The translations under genes and the position numbers were made by a program. From Whitmania pigra (Eukaryota; Annelida; Clitellata; Hirudinida; Haemopidae): DNA of 64,000 nt. Below, one piece after another: positions 9,501 through 22,779 of this stretch. The DNA is taken from NCBI GenBank assembly GCA_021613335.1, contig JAJTWR010000103.1, positions 47,825 to 111,824 on the forward strand. Reading direction: 5' to 3'. The notes beneath the pieces are model-generated. The model did no database searches and was not told the origin of the DNA. It saw only the letters and a program-made list of their open reading frames with translations. Each line of letters opens with the position of its first letter. Position 1 is the first letter of the stretch.

Positions 9501-10320
9501 TCACATGTTTAAATTGTTAGTAAGCAACAAGTAACAAGTGTTCTCGTCGTTGAATTCATGGACCCATGGAGGGTCATTGGTTTAAATAAAAATAAAACAA
9601 ACAGGTTTCTTAAACATGTTACGAAGCACATGCTTTCATTTTAAGTTGCATGAGGTATATTTCACTGTTATGAGATGGACTATTTCCAAATTTTTAATAA
9701 TTACAATTTATTTAAATTTAAATAACTTATTAATATTTATTTACTGATTCACTTAATAAAATATTTTATCTTTTGCTCCTCGAGCGAATAATTCTAAAAA
9801 TTATAAACAAATATATTTAACAAGAGTTATTAATACTATCATTAAGAAAAGTAATAGCTCGCTTGTGATGTGAAGTCATTCGATAAGCTATGTTAAATTC
9901 CAACAACAAATCAAACTCTTTGTTGCAAACAAGGCGGCAAGAACTCATGGAATGATCAAAAGAAACAATTGGAGGAAAACTTTGCAGAAACACCCTCGAT
10001 TTTCGGTCAGTATTCTGAATAGGTAAGCACAGGTAAGGATGATAAAGTCGTCCAAATCATCTCAGTTACGCAAAGGACTATAAAAAAATTAATAAACTAT
10101 AATCAAATAAATAAATAAATAAAGATGCTAAAGTCGAGATGAGCAACTGCACTGCTGAGCGAGTAAATATGATATAAAGCTAAACTTTCAAATATCCTGG
10201 ATCCCGTATATTATAAATTTAAACAAACTAAAAATAATAAAATTTTAGATACGACGAGAGAGAGATGAAAGAACTTAATATCTAACATGTTGTTAAAAAT
10301 GCTGTCTCCAATTATTTTAA
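9501..10320. repeat. Dispersed upstream repeat (also at 13.7-14.5 and 22.0-22.6 kb)
   Basis: Shared with the upstream regions of copies D and E and inverted at 38.4-38.64 kb. It contains 'gttctcgtcgttgaattcat', a 'cattcgataagctatg' segment, 'caattggaggaaaactttgc' and the 'agaaacaccctcga' motif, then a LINE tail remnant (10050-10125). It appears to be part of the duplicated gene unit. Confidence 0.6.
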
Positions 10321-10469
10321 TTAATACCATAACATTCGGAATGTGGCCATAGAAACCATTGAAGCTGGCATGATCGATATTCAAAATTAAAGGTTGTTGC
10401 AAATCCATTGTTTGCTAAACGATGTTTCCTTTCTAATCATTTTCCATAAACCCCTTTTAAGTTATTTTT

Positions 10470-10477
10470 TATAAAAG
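10470..10477 (+). promoter_or_regulatory. TATA box of copy C
   Basis: TATAAAAG followed by TCTGAAACTTCTGAGG, 75 nt upstream of the copy C ATG; CATTCGGAATG lies at 10333-10343. Confidence 0.6.
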
Positions 10478-10544
10478 TCTGAAACTTCTGAGGAGTTATT
10501 TTATAACATCAAACCAAACCATAAAAACACTTTTATGTTTCAAA

Positions 10545-11927
10545 ATGGATTTCAGATTATTAAAAGCTTTACTCATTTACAACTTCGTGAATATTTCAGA
10601 ATCCTATTTCAGAAGCACATTTCAGATGACACTCGACTGTTACGGCAAACCCGCATGTGCTTTGGACCTTCCATATTCAATTGAAACAGGAGTAAAAACC
10701 AAAAGCTGTTGTGCAATGATTTGCAAGATTCAGATGAACTGCACGAGCTTCAGCTACTTGGAAAATAATGAAACATGTCAGATGTTTCACTTCCTTTCCT
10801 TCAAGATCATGTCATTTCCTAAATGTTACAACTACTATATAAGTTTTAGTTTGATTTGCAGGGTTGTACAAATTGGTACTTTTGAAAGGCTCTTTCGAAA
10901 ATAAATAAATGATTCAAACAGAAAAGAGTTACATTGTTACATTGATGTCTTCTTTGTAGATGCCTTCAAGGATCGTCTTGCCAAGTAAACTAAGTTTTGC
11001 AGCAAATTATTTACTTATTATGAAAAACAAAGACTAATAACGCATTTATTTTAAAAATATATTTTAATAAATTACATAAATTATAAATTTTGAATTTCAG
11101 CAAATGGAAATCTTGCCTTAAAAAGACAAACATGTCAGAGTTCAACAGATGGAGTTCCTATGGGTAATCTCTCGTCATGGCTGGCAGTGGATGATATGCA
11201 TGGAACCGATGTTTTTCTGGCACAATGTTCTCAAACTAATGATCCTGACGGAGGAGAGAATTGGTTCATGGTGGATTTGTGGCAAACTGTTTACGTCAGT
11301 CTCGTCCGCGTTTTGACGTTTTACTCAAATCGTAGGTTTTTAGATGTGGTTCTTCATTTGATTAACTAAGATTATTTAGATCACATTGGTCTAACTGTTC
11401 ATGTTAATATTGAAACATTTATAGAAATTCAAATGCGTCATAAAATTATTTTATGAGATATGAATGTATTTTTGTTTAAAGTATAAAGTAATTTCTACGA
11501 TGAATTAGAACATTCACAATTTATGCTATCGAAGTATAAACGCAAATTAATATAATAACAAAATTATTTGGTAAAAGTTGTAATTGAAAAAAATATTTTG
11601 TTAATTATCATTAGTGAAGAAATGGCATATATAAAGGATTTAGCATTTATTTTCAAAAAACAAAAATTCACATTTGAAGCTAATGAACTCCAGAGATACC
11701 TGAACCTGATCATTGGTCTCACCAATGATTCTTGGCTCGTAAAGAGACCAGTAAGAAATACCTATCATTTGTGTGGAATCTACCCTGAAACACCGAATGC
11801 TAGTTCCTGGTTTGAAGTCAATTGTTCTACCAATGGAGCACAACCAGTGAGATACGTTATTGTCCAACAAACTCCAGTGAAGTTTTCCATTGGAAAATTG
11901 AGTCTGTGTGAAGTTCAGGTCTTTTAG
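10545..11927 (+). CDS. Copy C: PAN + F5/8C family, first splice donor lost
   Basis: Exon equivalents are 10545-10838, 10960-10984, 11101-11331 and 11680-11927. They are all open and would give 265 residues with the standard domain order. The first donor, GTGAGT in most copies, is ATAAGT here (10839-10844). Without it, exon 1 reads through to a stop at about 10904, giving a 119-residue PAN-only secreted peptide. Other donors (GTAAAC, GTAGGT) and acceptors are normal. Exons 2-4 show no stop or frameshift, so either donor loss is recent or the sequence is rescued by a cryptic donor that I cannot identify. The loop after VDD reads MHGTDVFLAQCSQT. Confidence 0.7.
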
Positions 11928-12194
11928 AGATTTTGAAAGTTGAAACGTTTTTCTTGGAATTTCTAAAGTGGCTCGGGTATGACAAACAAATTATCGGAAA
12001 CATTTTTTTCAGAGATTTGTTAAAGTTTTTTTCATATTTGATGAATGATTTAATTGATATGTTTTTACAATTACATACATTCAATGTAGGTTCTGTTGTG
12101 TAATCTATATAATCATTAACATAATCGTCATCTTCATCCTCTTTATTATTATGGAAAGCATCTTTTAGTCCAGCCATAACTTTCTTTTTTCTAT
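11928..12194 (-). other. Antisense acidic reading frame 3' of copy C
   Basis: The minus-strand frame from 12177 reads MAGLKDAFH, then an acidic run (EDEDDDYVNDYIDY), TTEPTLNV and NCKNISIKSFIKYEKN. Related frames lie at 24.35, 33.0, 47.45, 53.3 and 62.5 kb with indels in multiples of three (here a 12-nt loss after AFH). It continues open into the antisense of exon 4. It could be an exon of a convergent gene or a co-duplicated relic. Confidence 0.35.
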
Positions 12195-12681
<487 letters not shown>

Positions 12682-13700
12682 ATTTGTTTGATTGAATTGC
12701 ATTGTATAACAAAAATGAGTTGGACTGATTGCATTGCTAAGTATATTCCGTTTAATAACTGTTCAACAGTTCTCCCTATCTATGGTGTTTCTCTTTCTAA
12801 TATGTTTAATGTTGCATGAAATATTTTACAATTTGAGGGCTGATTGTCGATATTTCATTTTATTAAGATTACTTAAAATGAAAAATTTTCTTGAAAATAA
12901 AATAATATTTTTTAAGAATATAAATTGATGTACTTAATTTTACATTGGCATAACCACCATAACAGTTTGAGGGATCTCATGGCTGGGTCTATGAGACCGC
13001 CATACATGTTTCCCAGATTCGTTTTTAATTGAATGATTTGTGGCTCGCGGGCGCTTTTCATTAATTTTGATTATTTGTTTAAGATATATAATGCCATATT
13101 AAAAGTATTCAGTCGAAGATAATTTTAGTTTAATGATTAATGTCGATCAATTGGTTTGATCCGTTGTTAGACATGCGCGTTGACCTGTTTTCACAAATTG
13201 CAATTGGTTGCTATATTTGGAAAACTGGATAGGATTGGCTGATATTTTAAAAAGGTGTATTAGAATTGCTAATTAGAGCCAACATTATAAATATGGGCTC
13301 TGAAGGATTAGAGGGATTAAATGCCAATGACTATAATCAAATAAATAAATAAATAAATATAGATTAGAGGGAGATTAGTTCGATGATTTTGGTGCTTGAT
13401 TTCTGTCGGGTTTCTGCGGTTTTTAGTTAGATATTAGCTGGTAAATAAAGCTTTAGTTCCAATTCCGGGTTTTGGCGAAGAACCTGGGGTTGGTGGTGGC
13501 AGCGATTCTACCTGTTACATTCGTGCGAAGCTATCGGACGTTTGCTGAGTCTTGTAAATATAAATAACAACAAGCAAGTATGGGCAGCCGGGTAATAAAA
13601 GGTAATAAAATGTAAATAAACAAATGTAGCCGATTGTTGATGTATTAATGATTTTTTGGATAATCTCAAAGCTAACAAAAAATGCTTGAAATTTTTTTAC
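12682..13700. other. AT-rich spacer
   Basis: No convincing gene. A LINE/SINE tail remnant ('gactataatcaaataaataa') lies at 13329-13350. Short open frames lack similarity to anything I recognise. Confidence 0.5.
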
Positions 13701-14560
13701 CCTCGATTTACAGGCAGTATTCCAGAGAAATAAGCAACAAGTAGCAAATGTTCTCGTCGTTGAATTTATGGACCCATGGAGGGTCATTGGTTTAAATAAA
13801 AATAAAACAAACAGGTTTTTTAAACATGTTACGAAGCACTTTCATTCAATTTATGTTGCATGAGGTATATTTCACTGTAATGAGACGGATTATTTTCAAG
13901 TTTTAATTATTATAATTTATTTAAATTTTAATAACTTATTAATATTTATTCATTGATTCACTTAATGTAATATTTTATCTTTTGCTCCTCGAGCGAATGA
14001 TTCTAAAAATTATAAAAAAATATATCTAGAAATGCTTATTAATATTATCATTAAGAAATCTAATAGCTCGCTTATGTTGTAAAGTCATTCGATAAGCTAT
14101 GTTAAATTCCAACTCCAAATCAATCTCTTTCTTGCAAACAAGGCGACAGGAACTCAGGGAATGATCAAAAGAAACAATTGGAGGAAAACTTTACAGAAGC
14201 ACCCTCGATTTGCGGGCAGTATAATAAATATTCTGAATAATAGCACAGGTAAAGAAGCTAAAGTCGTCCATGCAACGGACTATAATCAAATAAATAAATT
14301 AATAAGAGGCTAAAGTCGAAATGAGCAACTGAACTACTGAGCGAGTAAATATGATGTAAAGCTAAACTTCCAAATATCCTGGATCCCGTAAATTAAAAAT
14401 TTAAACAAACAAAAATTAAAAATAAAATTTTAAATACGCACGAAGTACCTTAGCGATATGTATATATATATATTATAAAATAAAATAAAATAAAACTTAT
14501 TAAATTATGTATATATTTAATTTATATACTTAACAAATCATAACTTAATAATTTAATATC
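13701..14560. repeat. Upstream duplicated repeat of copy D
   Basis: A near copy of 9.5-10.3 kb, with the same order of motifs and a LINE tail remnant at 14262-14300. It supports duplication of C and D with their 5' flanks. Confidence 0.6.
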
Positions 14561-14771
14561 AAACATGTTGTTAAAAATGCTGTCTCCGAGAGAAAATTTA
14601 TTTTAATTAATACCATATAACTTTTGAGCATTGTGCTTCCACATTCGTAATGTGGCCGTCCGTAGAAACCATTGAAGCTGGCATGATCGATTTTCAAAAT
14701 TAAAAGGTTGCTGCAAATCCATTGTTTGCTTCATTCGTCTCCAATTCGACGTTTCCTTTTTAAACACCACC

Positions 14772-14779
14772 TATAAAAG
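14772..14779 (+). promoter_or_regulatory. TATA box of copy D
   Basis: TATAAAAG followed by TCTGAGAACATTGAGGC, 68 nt upstream of the copy D ATG. The upstream palindrome is altered to CATTCGTAATG. Confidence 0.65.
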
Positions 14780-14839
14780 TCTGAGAACATTGAGGCACAA
14801 TTATATTTTTATGCTATTTTACAATTTTACATTTATAAA

Positions 14840-17547
14840 ATGATTATCAGCAGATTATTAATAACTTTACTTGGTTGCAACCTCATGCATATTTCAGAAT
14901 GTAATATCAGAAACACATTTCAAATGACACTCGATTGTTACGGCAAACCAGGATGTGCTTTGGACCTTCCATCTTCAGTTGAAACAGGAGTAAAAACCAA
15001 AATCTGGTGTGCAGTAATTTGCAAGATTCAGATGAACTGCACGAGCTTCAACTACTTGGAAAATAATAAAACATGTCAGTTGTTTCGCTTCCTTCCCTTC
15101 AAGATCATGTCCTATCCTAAATGTTACAACTACTATGTGACTTTTAGATTGATTTGCATATTTTGACAAATTGGTACTTTTGAAAGGTTTTTACGTGAAT
15201 AAATAAATAAAATAAACTGAAAAGAGTTACATTGTTACATTGATGTCTTCTTTGTAGACGCCTTCAAGGATCATCTTGCCAAGTAAACTTAGTTTTGCAG
15301 TAAATTATTTACTTATTAAGAAAAATAAAAGATTAATAAAATACGCATTTACTATAAAGAATATTGTTACTAAATTAAATAAATTATTAATTTCGAATTT
15401 TAGCAAATGGAAATCTTGCCTTAAAAAGACAAACATGTCAGAGTTCAACAGATGCAGTTCCTATGGGCAACCTCTCGTCATGGCAGGCAGTAGATGATTT
15501 GCATGAAACTACTTTTTGGAAATGTGCTCAAACTAAGGATCGTAACGGAGGAGAGAACTGGTTCATGGTGGATTTGAGGCAAACTGTTGGCGTCAGTCTC
15601 GTCCGCGTTTTGACGTTTACAACAAAACGTAAGATTTTAGATGTGGTTCTTCATTTGATTAACAGCGTAACTGAGATTATTTATAAATTCAAATGCATCA
15701 TAAAGTTCCCTTATGGGCTGTGAATGTATTTGTGTTTAAAGTATAAAGTAATTTCTAAGATGAATTAGGGCAATCTCAAATCATGTTTTTGAAAGATAAT
15801 CGCAGGACGGAAATCATGAGGATATGTCATGTATTTATATATTTGTGATTATCTCATAAATCCTCGTCAAAATATGTTCAAGCATTAATTTTAAAATAAC
15901 GTGATTTCGGAGCGTCCAATAAACATGAAAAACACGAAAAAAGGTAATTACTAAGAACTAATGTTTTTTTTATTTTCAAGACCTTATCAAGGTTTTTTAC
16001 AAATCTTTTGTCCAGTTCTTTCCAGGCACTCCTAAGGGCATTTCCAGGTCAGATTTTGAGTGAAACTGCCTTTCATTGTTGTAAACAAGTCTTGACAACA
16101 TTCCTCAGACATTTTCTATAGAAATTAAATCCGGGGAACAAGCTGGCCAACTCATAACTTTCAAATTTCCGCTCTGGAAAAATGTCTTTGCTAACTTGGA
16201 AGTGTGGATCTGGGCATTATATTGCTGGAAAATAAAATTTCCTCCAATAATCTTCCCCAAAAGGCAAGAGATGATCTCCTAAAACTTTGATGTATTCCAC
16301 AGTAAATTTTCTGCCATCCAGATAGGCTAATTCAGTCAATCCTTCACTTGAAATTTCTCTCCAAATCATCACCGATCCTGCTCCATGATTTCGACTACAA
16401 ATGTTTCTTTTCTAATCTGAGGTCATGCTAGTAAAACTGATGACCATCAGGTCCATCCAGGTTAATTTTCTTCTCATCTGAAGAAATATTATTACCCCTG
16501 TTGAAAAGCATGGTTTTGGCCCATTCCACTCTTGCCAACTTGTGATGGATTTTAAAAGCTGGAATCTTTAATCTTTTTTCACATGGTAGAATACCACTAG
16601 TTCTCAAATAACTCAACACTACACTTTTACAAATTCTTAAAACAAGTTCATTTCTAATTTGAATTGCTGAAAATTTACTTGAAGAAGCCTGTCTTACCAG
16701 GAGTCTCTGCTGACGAATCGTAGTTTCGTGAGTCTTCCAGGATCATATTTTGCTCCATATTCCTCAGGAGCCTTTAAATAGTTTTGGATCGATTGAGCTC
16801 TTTGGCAATTTCCCTGATCGAATAATTTGCTTGTCTGAAAGCCTCAATCATCCCCTTTTCCTTGTCAGACAACATTTGCCCTCCAGCCATTTATAAAATA
16901 TTAATTTTAAAAACTTCAAATTAATTTCTAACTATTTTAACTATGAAAAATTTCAAGTTTTATTGGGTATAAGTAAGGATGGCCTCAAAGTTTTCAAACG
17001 GCCTTAAAATGCTATTTTACATATTTTACAAGATCTACTTAAAATTCTACAGGATGTTTTATCTACAATAAGAACATATTATGAATAAAATTAAGTAATA
17101 TTAAACTTATATTTAACGAGTTATCACAAAAATATGAGGTGTAATCAAGATTTCCGTCCGGACTCTAATGCCAAATATTTGGATATTTTTAAGTGAAAAA
17201 TTAAATAGCTAAATATCATTAGTGAAGAAATAATAAAAAAAGTGTATGTAAAGGATTTAGCATTTATTTTAAAAATACAAAAATTCACATTTTAAGCTAC
17301 TGAATTCTCGAGATACCTGAACCTGATCATTGGTCTCACCAATGATTCTTGGCTCGTAAATAGACCAGTAAGAAACACCTATCTTTTGTGTGGAATCTAC
17401 CCTAAAATACCGAAATCTGGTTCCTGGATTGAGGTCAATTGTTCTGCCAACGGATCACGACCAGTGAGATACGTCATTGTCCAACAAACTCCACTCAACT
17501 CGCCCAGGGGTGGAAAAATGAGTCTGTGTGAAGTTCAGGTCTTTTAA
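14840..17547 (+). CDS. Copy D: secreted PAN + F5/8C lectin-like protein, transposon in intron 3
   Basis: Model: exons 14840-15136, 15258-15282, 15404-15628 and 17297-17547, giving 265 residues. Donors are GTGACT, GTAAAC and GTAAGA; acceptors are GTAG, TTAG and TAAG. The product has a signal peptide (MIISRLLITLLGCNLMHIS), an 8-Cys PAN module, microexon TPSRIILP, then NLSSWQAVDD, GGENWFMVDLRQT and LCEVQVF. Intron 3 is 1,668 bp, inflated by a decayed Tc1/mariner element (about 15.8-17.2 kb); the other full copies have 0.16-0.61 kb there. Exons are undamaged. The segment from the microexon through intron 2 into exon 3 is essentially identical to copy F, so one of them was recently converted or duplicated. 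Whether the large intron still splices cannot be read from sequence. Confidence 0.82.
15805..17175 (-). mobile_element. Tc1/mariner element, inactive, in intron 3 of copy D
   Basis: Inverted ends: 'ggacggaaatc' at about 15807 and its complement 'gatttccgtccggac' at 17148-17162, with about 60 bp of weaker similarity inward. The minus-strand transposase starts at 16890 (MAGGQMLSDKEKGMIEAFRQ, an N-terminal helix-turn-helix) and contains SDEKKINLDGPDGHQFY then HDLR, with TAG at the usual Trp. Further on it has YFQQYNAQIHTS, where the usual second catalytic Asp (FQQDNA) is Tyr, and WPACSPDL-ISIEN. Several stops and frameshifts make it non-functional. A related 5' fragment lies at 42.02-42.26 kb. 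Confidence 0.88.
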
Positions 17548-19436
17548 AGATTTTGAAAGTTGAAAATTGAAGTTGAATCGTTTTTCTTGGAATTTCCAAA
17601 CTGACATTTTTGTGAATCGGTTGTGAAACACAAAAATCTCGGAAAATTTATTTTCTGAAATCTTTTAAAGTAATTCTCAGTTTAGTTATAAGGTTTAGTT
17701 AATGTATTCCTTACAATTAAATTCAATTTTTTATCATTATTATTATTAATAACATTTTGTAAATGGAATTATAATTTGCGATTAATTTTATAATTTTTCG
17801 CTCGACGTTATTAGGTAAGTCAATATTTAAATATGAACAACATACATTAAATTGACTTTAATTAGTTTAAAGTTATTTCGCAGAAGAGAATAAATTAATT
17901 GATTTACTAAGTTTTGATTTTTTTGTCTAAGTTTGCAACTAAATGACGCTGTAATTATGTTATAGTTTTATAGGTAATGGTTTAATTACAATAGCTTAGT
18001 TGTAATGGGAAAGATTAAGACAATGATAATAATGATGCTGTTGATGCTGTCCTGATGCTGATAGCTAAAATGTCAACGATAAACTAATTTTAAATTAATA
18101 TGACCTAATTATAATTTTTATATATTGTAATATATAATATTTCATTTTATTTTATTAATTAAAATGATATTTAAATTAAATTTCATAGTTTGTGAAAAAC
18201 TGCATAATTGCTCAATAAACGTAATCGAAAACTTTCCATGTTTGAAATTGAAATAGCAGTAAAGCTTAAACTCACTAATGGATACTAGTTGTCAAGTAAT
18301 GTTATCATAGCAACGCTAACTTTGAGCTTTCGTGGAAACAACAGGCGTCAGACTTGTATTTATGTTAATGACATGTTTTTAAACAAGGATTCAAGTCAGA
18401 ATTTAACGACATTTGATGGCAATTAAGTTTATCTTAGTACATATCAGCCATGTTAATTTCACAGAGAAGTTCGATTTGACAACTATTATGCCAGTGAAAA
18501 AGAGATAGATTGATGCAAGATTACTCTGGGAAAACTCATGATCAGATTTTTAATTAAAACTCAGCAAATCTACCAGAGATGAAAAGTTCTAACAAATCAG
18601 TAAATTAAAATTCTGAACTTTTTGTAAAATAATTATTGTGATAAAATAAAGAACCATGCTGTGTAACGTAGACTTTTTATTTAAATTGAATTGGATGATT
18701 AATACATTGGTAATGATGACATCATCATTATCAATATCATGGTCCACAGTACTATCAGGATCATCATTAATAGCAAAATCTTGGTCGAGTCATAACTCAC
18801 CTATGACATAGAACATTTTGTTTTAAATAAAATAAACATTGTGAAACAAATTGTTATTTATTAACTAAATAGCAGACGGATTAATATATGTTTATATTGG
18901 CCTAGGTTTTAGAACTAAAGGTAAATAATAACAACCACAATTTAAAACCAATGGCTTCGATAATGCTTTATGAATCATCTCATAAACCTCCAGATTAAAA
19001 AAATAAATAAAATTCATCAAAAGGTAACCAATACTGGTTCACCAAGTGTGTGTGTTTGTATTTTATTAACGTCCATTTCATAACTGAGATGATTAGGACT
19101 GATTTACCATTTATTAATTTATTTATTATTATTATAGTCCGTTGCATAACTAAGATGATTTACTGATTCACCAAGTAACTACGTTGCATGCAGTAATGGG
19201 TAGCATTTCAAATAGAATGATTTTATGATTTTACTTAAAATCATGGCGTTTTGTAAGATTTTTATTTTGAGTTTAAATCATATTTTTTTCTTATGTAAAA
19301 TTCACGAAATCATATAAAATTTAATTTTTAAAATTTAGTATTTTAAAATAAATAAATATATTAATTTATGACATTATTTGTTGATGATCGATGAAAATTT
19401 CTTTTATTTACTAGTATTGTTGTTGTTAGTGCTATT
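17548..19436. repeat. AT-rich 3' flank of copy D; arm of a large inverted duplication
   Basis: No gene. Blocks match, in reverse complement, 39.2-40.06 kb: for example 'atgttatcatagcaacgcta' near 18300 against 39.5 kb, and the tract near 19050-19100 against 39.23-39.29 kb. A reversed SINE/LINE tail lies at about 19046-19103 and another at 19128-19155. Confidence 0.55.
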
Positions 19437-19700
19437 CCGATATCATGAAGGAAAGTTGTGAAATTTCTGATAATTTGTTATAATTACAAGTGACGAAGGT
19501 GACAAAATTGTAGCTAAATGTATTAACTTTGTTAATAAGTCGATATCAGGGTAGAGACGTTCTTAGGACACTTTGATCTGGACACCACGAAAGTTATAAG
19601 CACAGTAACAGATAATACAAGTAACTTCAGGAAGGCTTTTGTGGAATATCACGTAGATGTGAAAGATAATGAAGTTGATGAGGGCGAGATAAGTGATTAA
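19437..19700 (+). pseudogene. hAT-like transposase fragment
   Basis: 19581-19700 encodes VISTVTDNTSNFRKAFVEY followed by an acidic tail. This matches the (T)VTDN-SNFVKAF motif of hAT-type transposases near the RNase H-like core. Upstream sequence (19440-19520) recurs inverted at 38.83-38.96 kb. Ends in a stop; relic only. Confidence 0.6.
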
Positions 19701-22010
19701 ACAGATCTGAATTTACAAGTTAATATTAAAGTTAAATAAGTTAAATTTTATAAGTTGACAAACAAAAAATGGTCTATAAAATGAAAAAATACAAAATAAT
19801 GGTTAGATGTGATCGTTATTTTAAAAGATATTACCACTTTCAAATGGCCACCCTGCTTGTAAAATTTTGATTTTTTGGAAAACAAGCTATACACAATGTG
19901 TCATCAAATATTGTTTTAAATGAGATAAAGCAACGACATTTAAGATATTTATTTGTCTACAATTTAGCCTATTAAATAATAAATAAATTAGTATTTTGTG
20001 ATTCATGGTTTTAGTGGAATGTAGCTCAGAAAATGAGAAAAATTTGTCAAAATAAAATATTTAAAAAAAAACTAATCAATAATATTTTGTCAATTTGTTT
20101 ATACTATGGCCTAAATATATTCTAAATATAAATTCAGCAAAAAGTCATAATGTCGGATATTATAATTAATGTGAATTTACTAATAGTTCCTCTAATATTA
20201 GTGAATAAAACGTAACCTAACTTAAGTTAAAAACAAGTCCTTCGTCATAAAATTAAGAAATTTAATTGTTTTTATTTAAGCTACTGCTCCCCAGAGAACG
20301 AAAAATTCCAGTTATGGTTAATTAAAGAAAGGGCATCATTCCTTTTAAATGTGTATTTTACTAACTTCCATTTCCTGATGGATAGATGGTCTATAAGAGG
20401 TGTTTTTAGATCAAATATTAATGCTAGAATTTTATCGAATTTAATTGGTATGCATTTGACTTAACTTATTTAATACCACTTGAATGTGATAAAGCATAAT
20501 AAAGTTGTTTTAAATGTATTTACAACATAATTTGGAACATAACTTTAGTTAGATGGGAATTATAAGTTTTAAGTCAAAAAGATAAATTTAATGCAACTAC
20601 ACAATTGTTTCATAATATTTAGTTTTAGTTAAATCTATGCTATCCCTGGGGACCACAAAATTAAAATTTTTCACTGATGAAACCCGTTGCTTAATCATTC
20701 ATCTTACTTTAGAAATTTAACTAATTGTAAAATAATATATTAACATTAAATGTCAGGGCTAGTGAAATATTCCGGTTTTCCAATATTTCTAATTTTATTT
20801 ATATTTAATAAACTTAAATTGCCTTTTTTTATCCTAGTTCCTAGGATGCCAAAGCACAGTATCATACTTTAAACAGTCAGAGGCAGTCAAGATAAAACAA
20901 AAGAAAATAAAATAAAATAATTACGTTTATGAGAAAACATTTAATAATCATAACATGGAAATAAAATTATATTATGAATATCATTTATAGCGAATTATCA
21001 TCGTCATTATCAGCTATTTCCTCGATTTGCAAGATTCTGAATAAGGAAACCTCTTAATGAGGTCCAAATCATCTCAGTCAGGCAACGGACTATAATCAAA
21101 TAAATAAATAGGATTTCTTAATGTTCCAGCGCAACATGGAATTTTTGGTCCCCTGGGGAGCAGTGATTTAATCAATATAAAAACAACACTCGTTAGGTGT
21201 CGTTTTCGCTATCCATGGAAACATATTCTCTTTCTTCCAGTTTGAAAAGCATTAAATTTTATTCGAATTAATCTATTTAAATAGGAACCGGAGTGACCCA
21301 CTCGATTTGCGGGCAATATTCTGAATAGTAAATAGTGCCCGATTCGAACCCCACTGGGGGAGCACCGTCCTAATCTTCTAGTTATGCAACGGACGTAATA
21401 AAACATTTTAGTTTTTATTTTATTATTTTTATTATTAGTTTAGAAAAGAGTTTAATTTTTGAAGCCCAGTGGGCAAGAGTTAATTATTAAAAACTGAATT
21501 GAATTATGAGAGCTCAACCTGTTGTGTGGCGCGTCTATAATATTATTTTTAATACTAACTAATATAATACTTGTTGTGACGTCATCTTATCAATATTATT
21601 TTTACTTTATGAGTTCCAGAAAAAATATTCCTAACCACGACCAGTTGGGTTTCCCACCACCAAAGAAGTAATTATTAATTTCTGGTTTAGTAATAATAAA
21701 AAAATTTAAGTCTGTAATAAATAGCAAACTTATTAATTTTGTATGTTAATAATTTTGTTACAACAAAAAAGTTTTAAAAAGAAGCTAGATATCACATGTA
21801 TAAATTGTTAATTAATTTTTTTTTTAGGTTTTAAACCAAAGCGAATGGTCCAAAATATTGAGAACCATTAAATCTTAAATTGAAGGTTCAGGAATCGTTT
21901 TTTACTTTTTGTGACTTCTTTGAAGATCAAAAACAAATGTAAACGTCACCATCATCGTTATCATCATCATCATCAGCAGCAGCAGCAGCAACAACATGAT
22001 AATCATCATT
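19701..22010. other. AT-rich spacer with SINE remnants
   Basis: No gene supported over about 2.3 kb. 20650-20775 matches the inverse of 38.67-38.75 kb (end of the inverted duplication). A LINE tail lies at 21062-21110, and a truncated tRNA-SINE at 21325-21400 with B-box-like GATTCGAACCCC and the shared tail. The 21140-21300 segment repeats 32.64-32.79 kb. Confidence 0.5.
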
Positions 22011-22560
22011 GTTTGTAGGAATCGACCGGAGAATTTTTACCCTCGATTTACAGGCAACAAGTAACAAGTGTTTTCGTCGTTGAATTTATGGATCCATGGA
22101 AGGTCAATGAATTAAATAAAAATAAAACAAACAGGTTTAATTTTAATTTTAAAAATTATAATAAAATATATTTAAAAATGGTTTTTATTATTATCATTAT
22201 GAAATCTAATAGCTCGCTTATGTTGTAAAGTCACTCGATAAGATATGTTAAATTCCAACTCCAAATCAATCTCTTTCTTGCAAACAAGGCGACAGGAACT
22301 CAGGGAATGATCAAAAGAAACAATTGGAGGAAAACTTTGCAAAAACACTCTCGATTTGCAGCAGTATTCTGAATAAGTTAGCACAGGTAAGGAGGCTAGA
22401 GTCTCCAAATAAAGTCGCGATGAGCAAATGAACTACTGAGCGAGTAAATATGAAAAGCTAAACTTCATAAAATCCTGAATCTCGTATATTTTAAATTTAA
22501 ACAAACTAAAAATAAAAATAAAATAGCAATTATGCACGACCTACGACGTGCCTTAGCGAG
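22011..22560. repeat. Upstream duplicated repeat of copy E
   Basis: A third copy of the 9.5-10.3/13.7-14.5 kb flank, partly deleted, preceded by a short (CAT)n/(CAG)n run at 21960-21990. Confidence 0.55.
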
Positions 22561-22779
22561 AACTTAATATCAAAAATGTTGTTAAAAATGCTGTCTCCGA
22601 GAGAAAATTTATTTTAATCAATACCATAACATTCGGAATGTGACCATAGAAACCATTGAAGCTGGCATGATCGATATTCAAAATTAAAGGTTGTTGCAAA
22701 TCCATTGTTTGCTTCGTTCGTCCGCAAATCGATGTTTCCTTTGTAGTCGCCTTCCATACACCCCTTCTAAGTTATTTGT

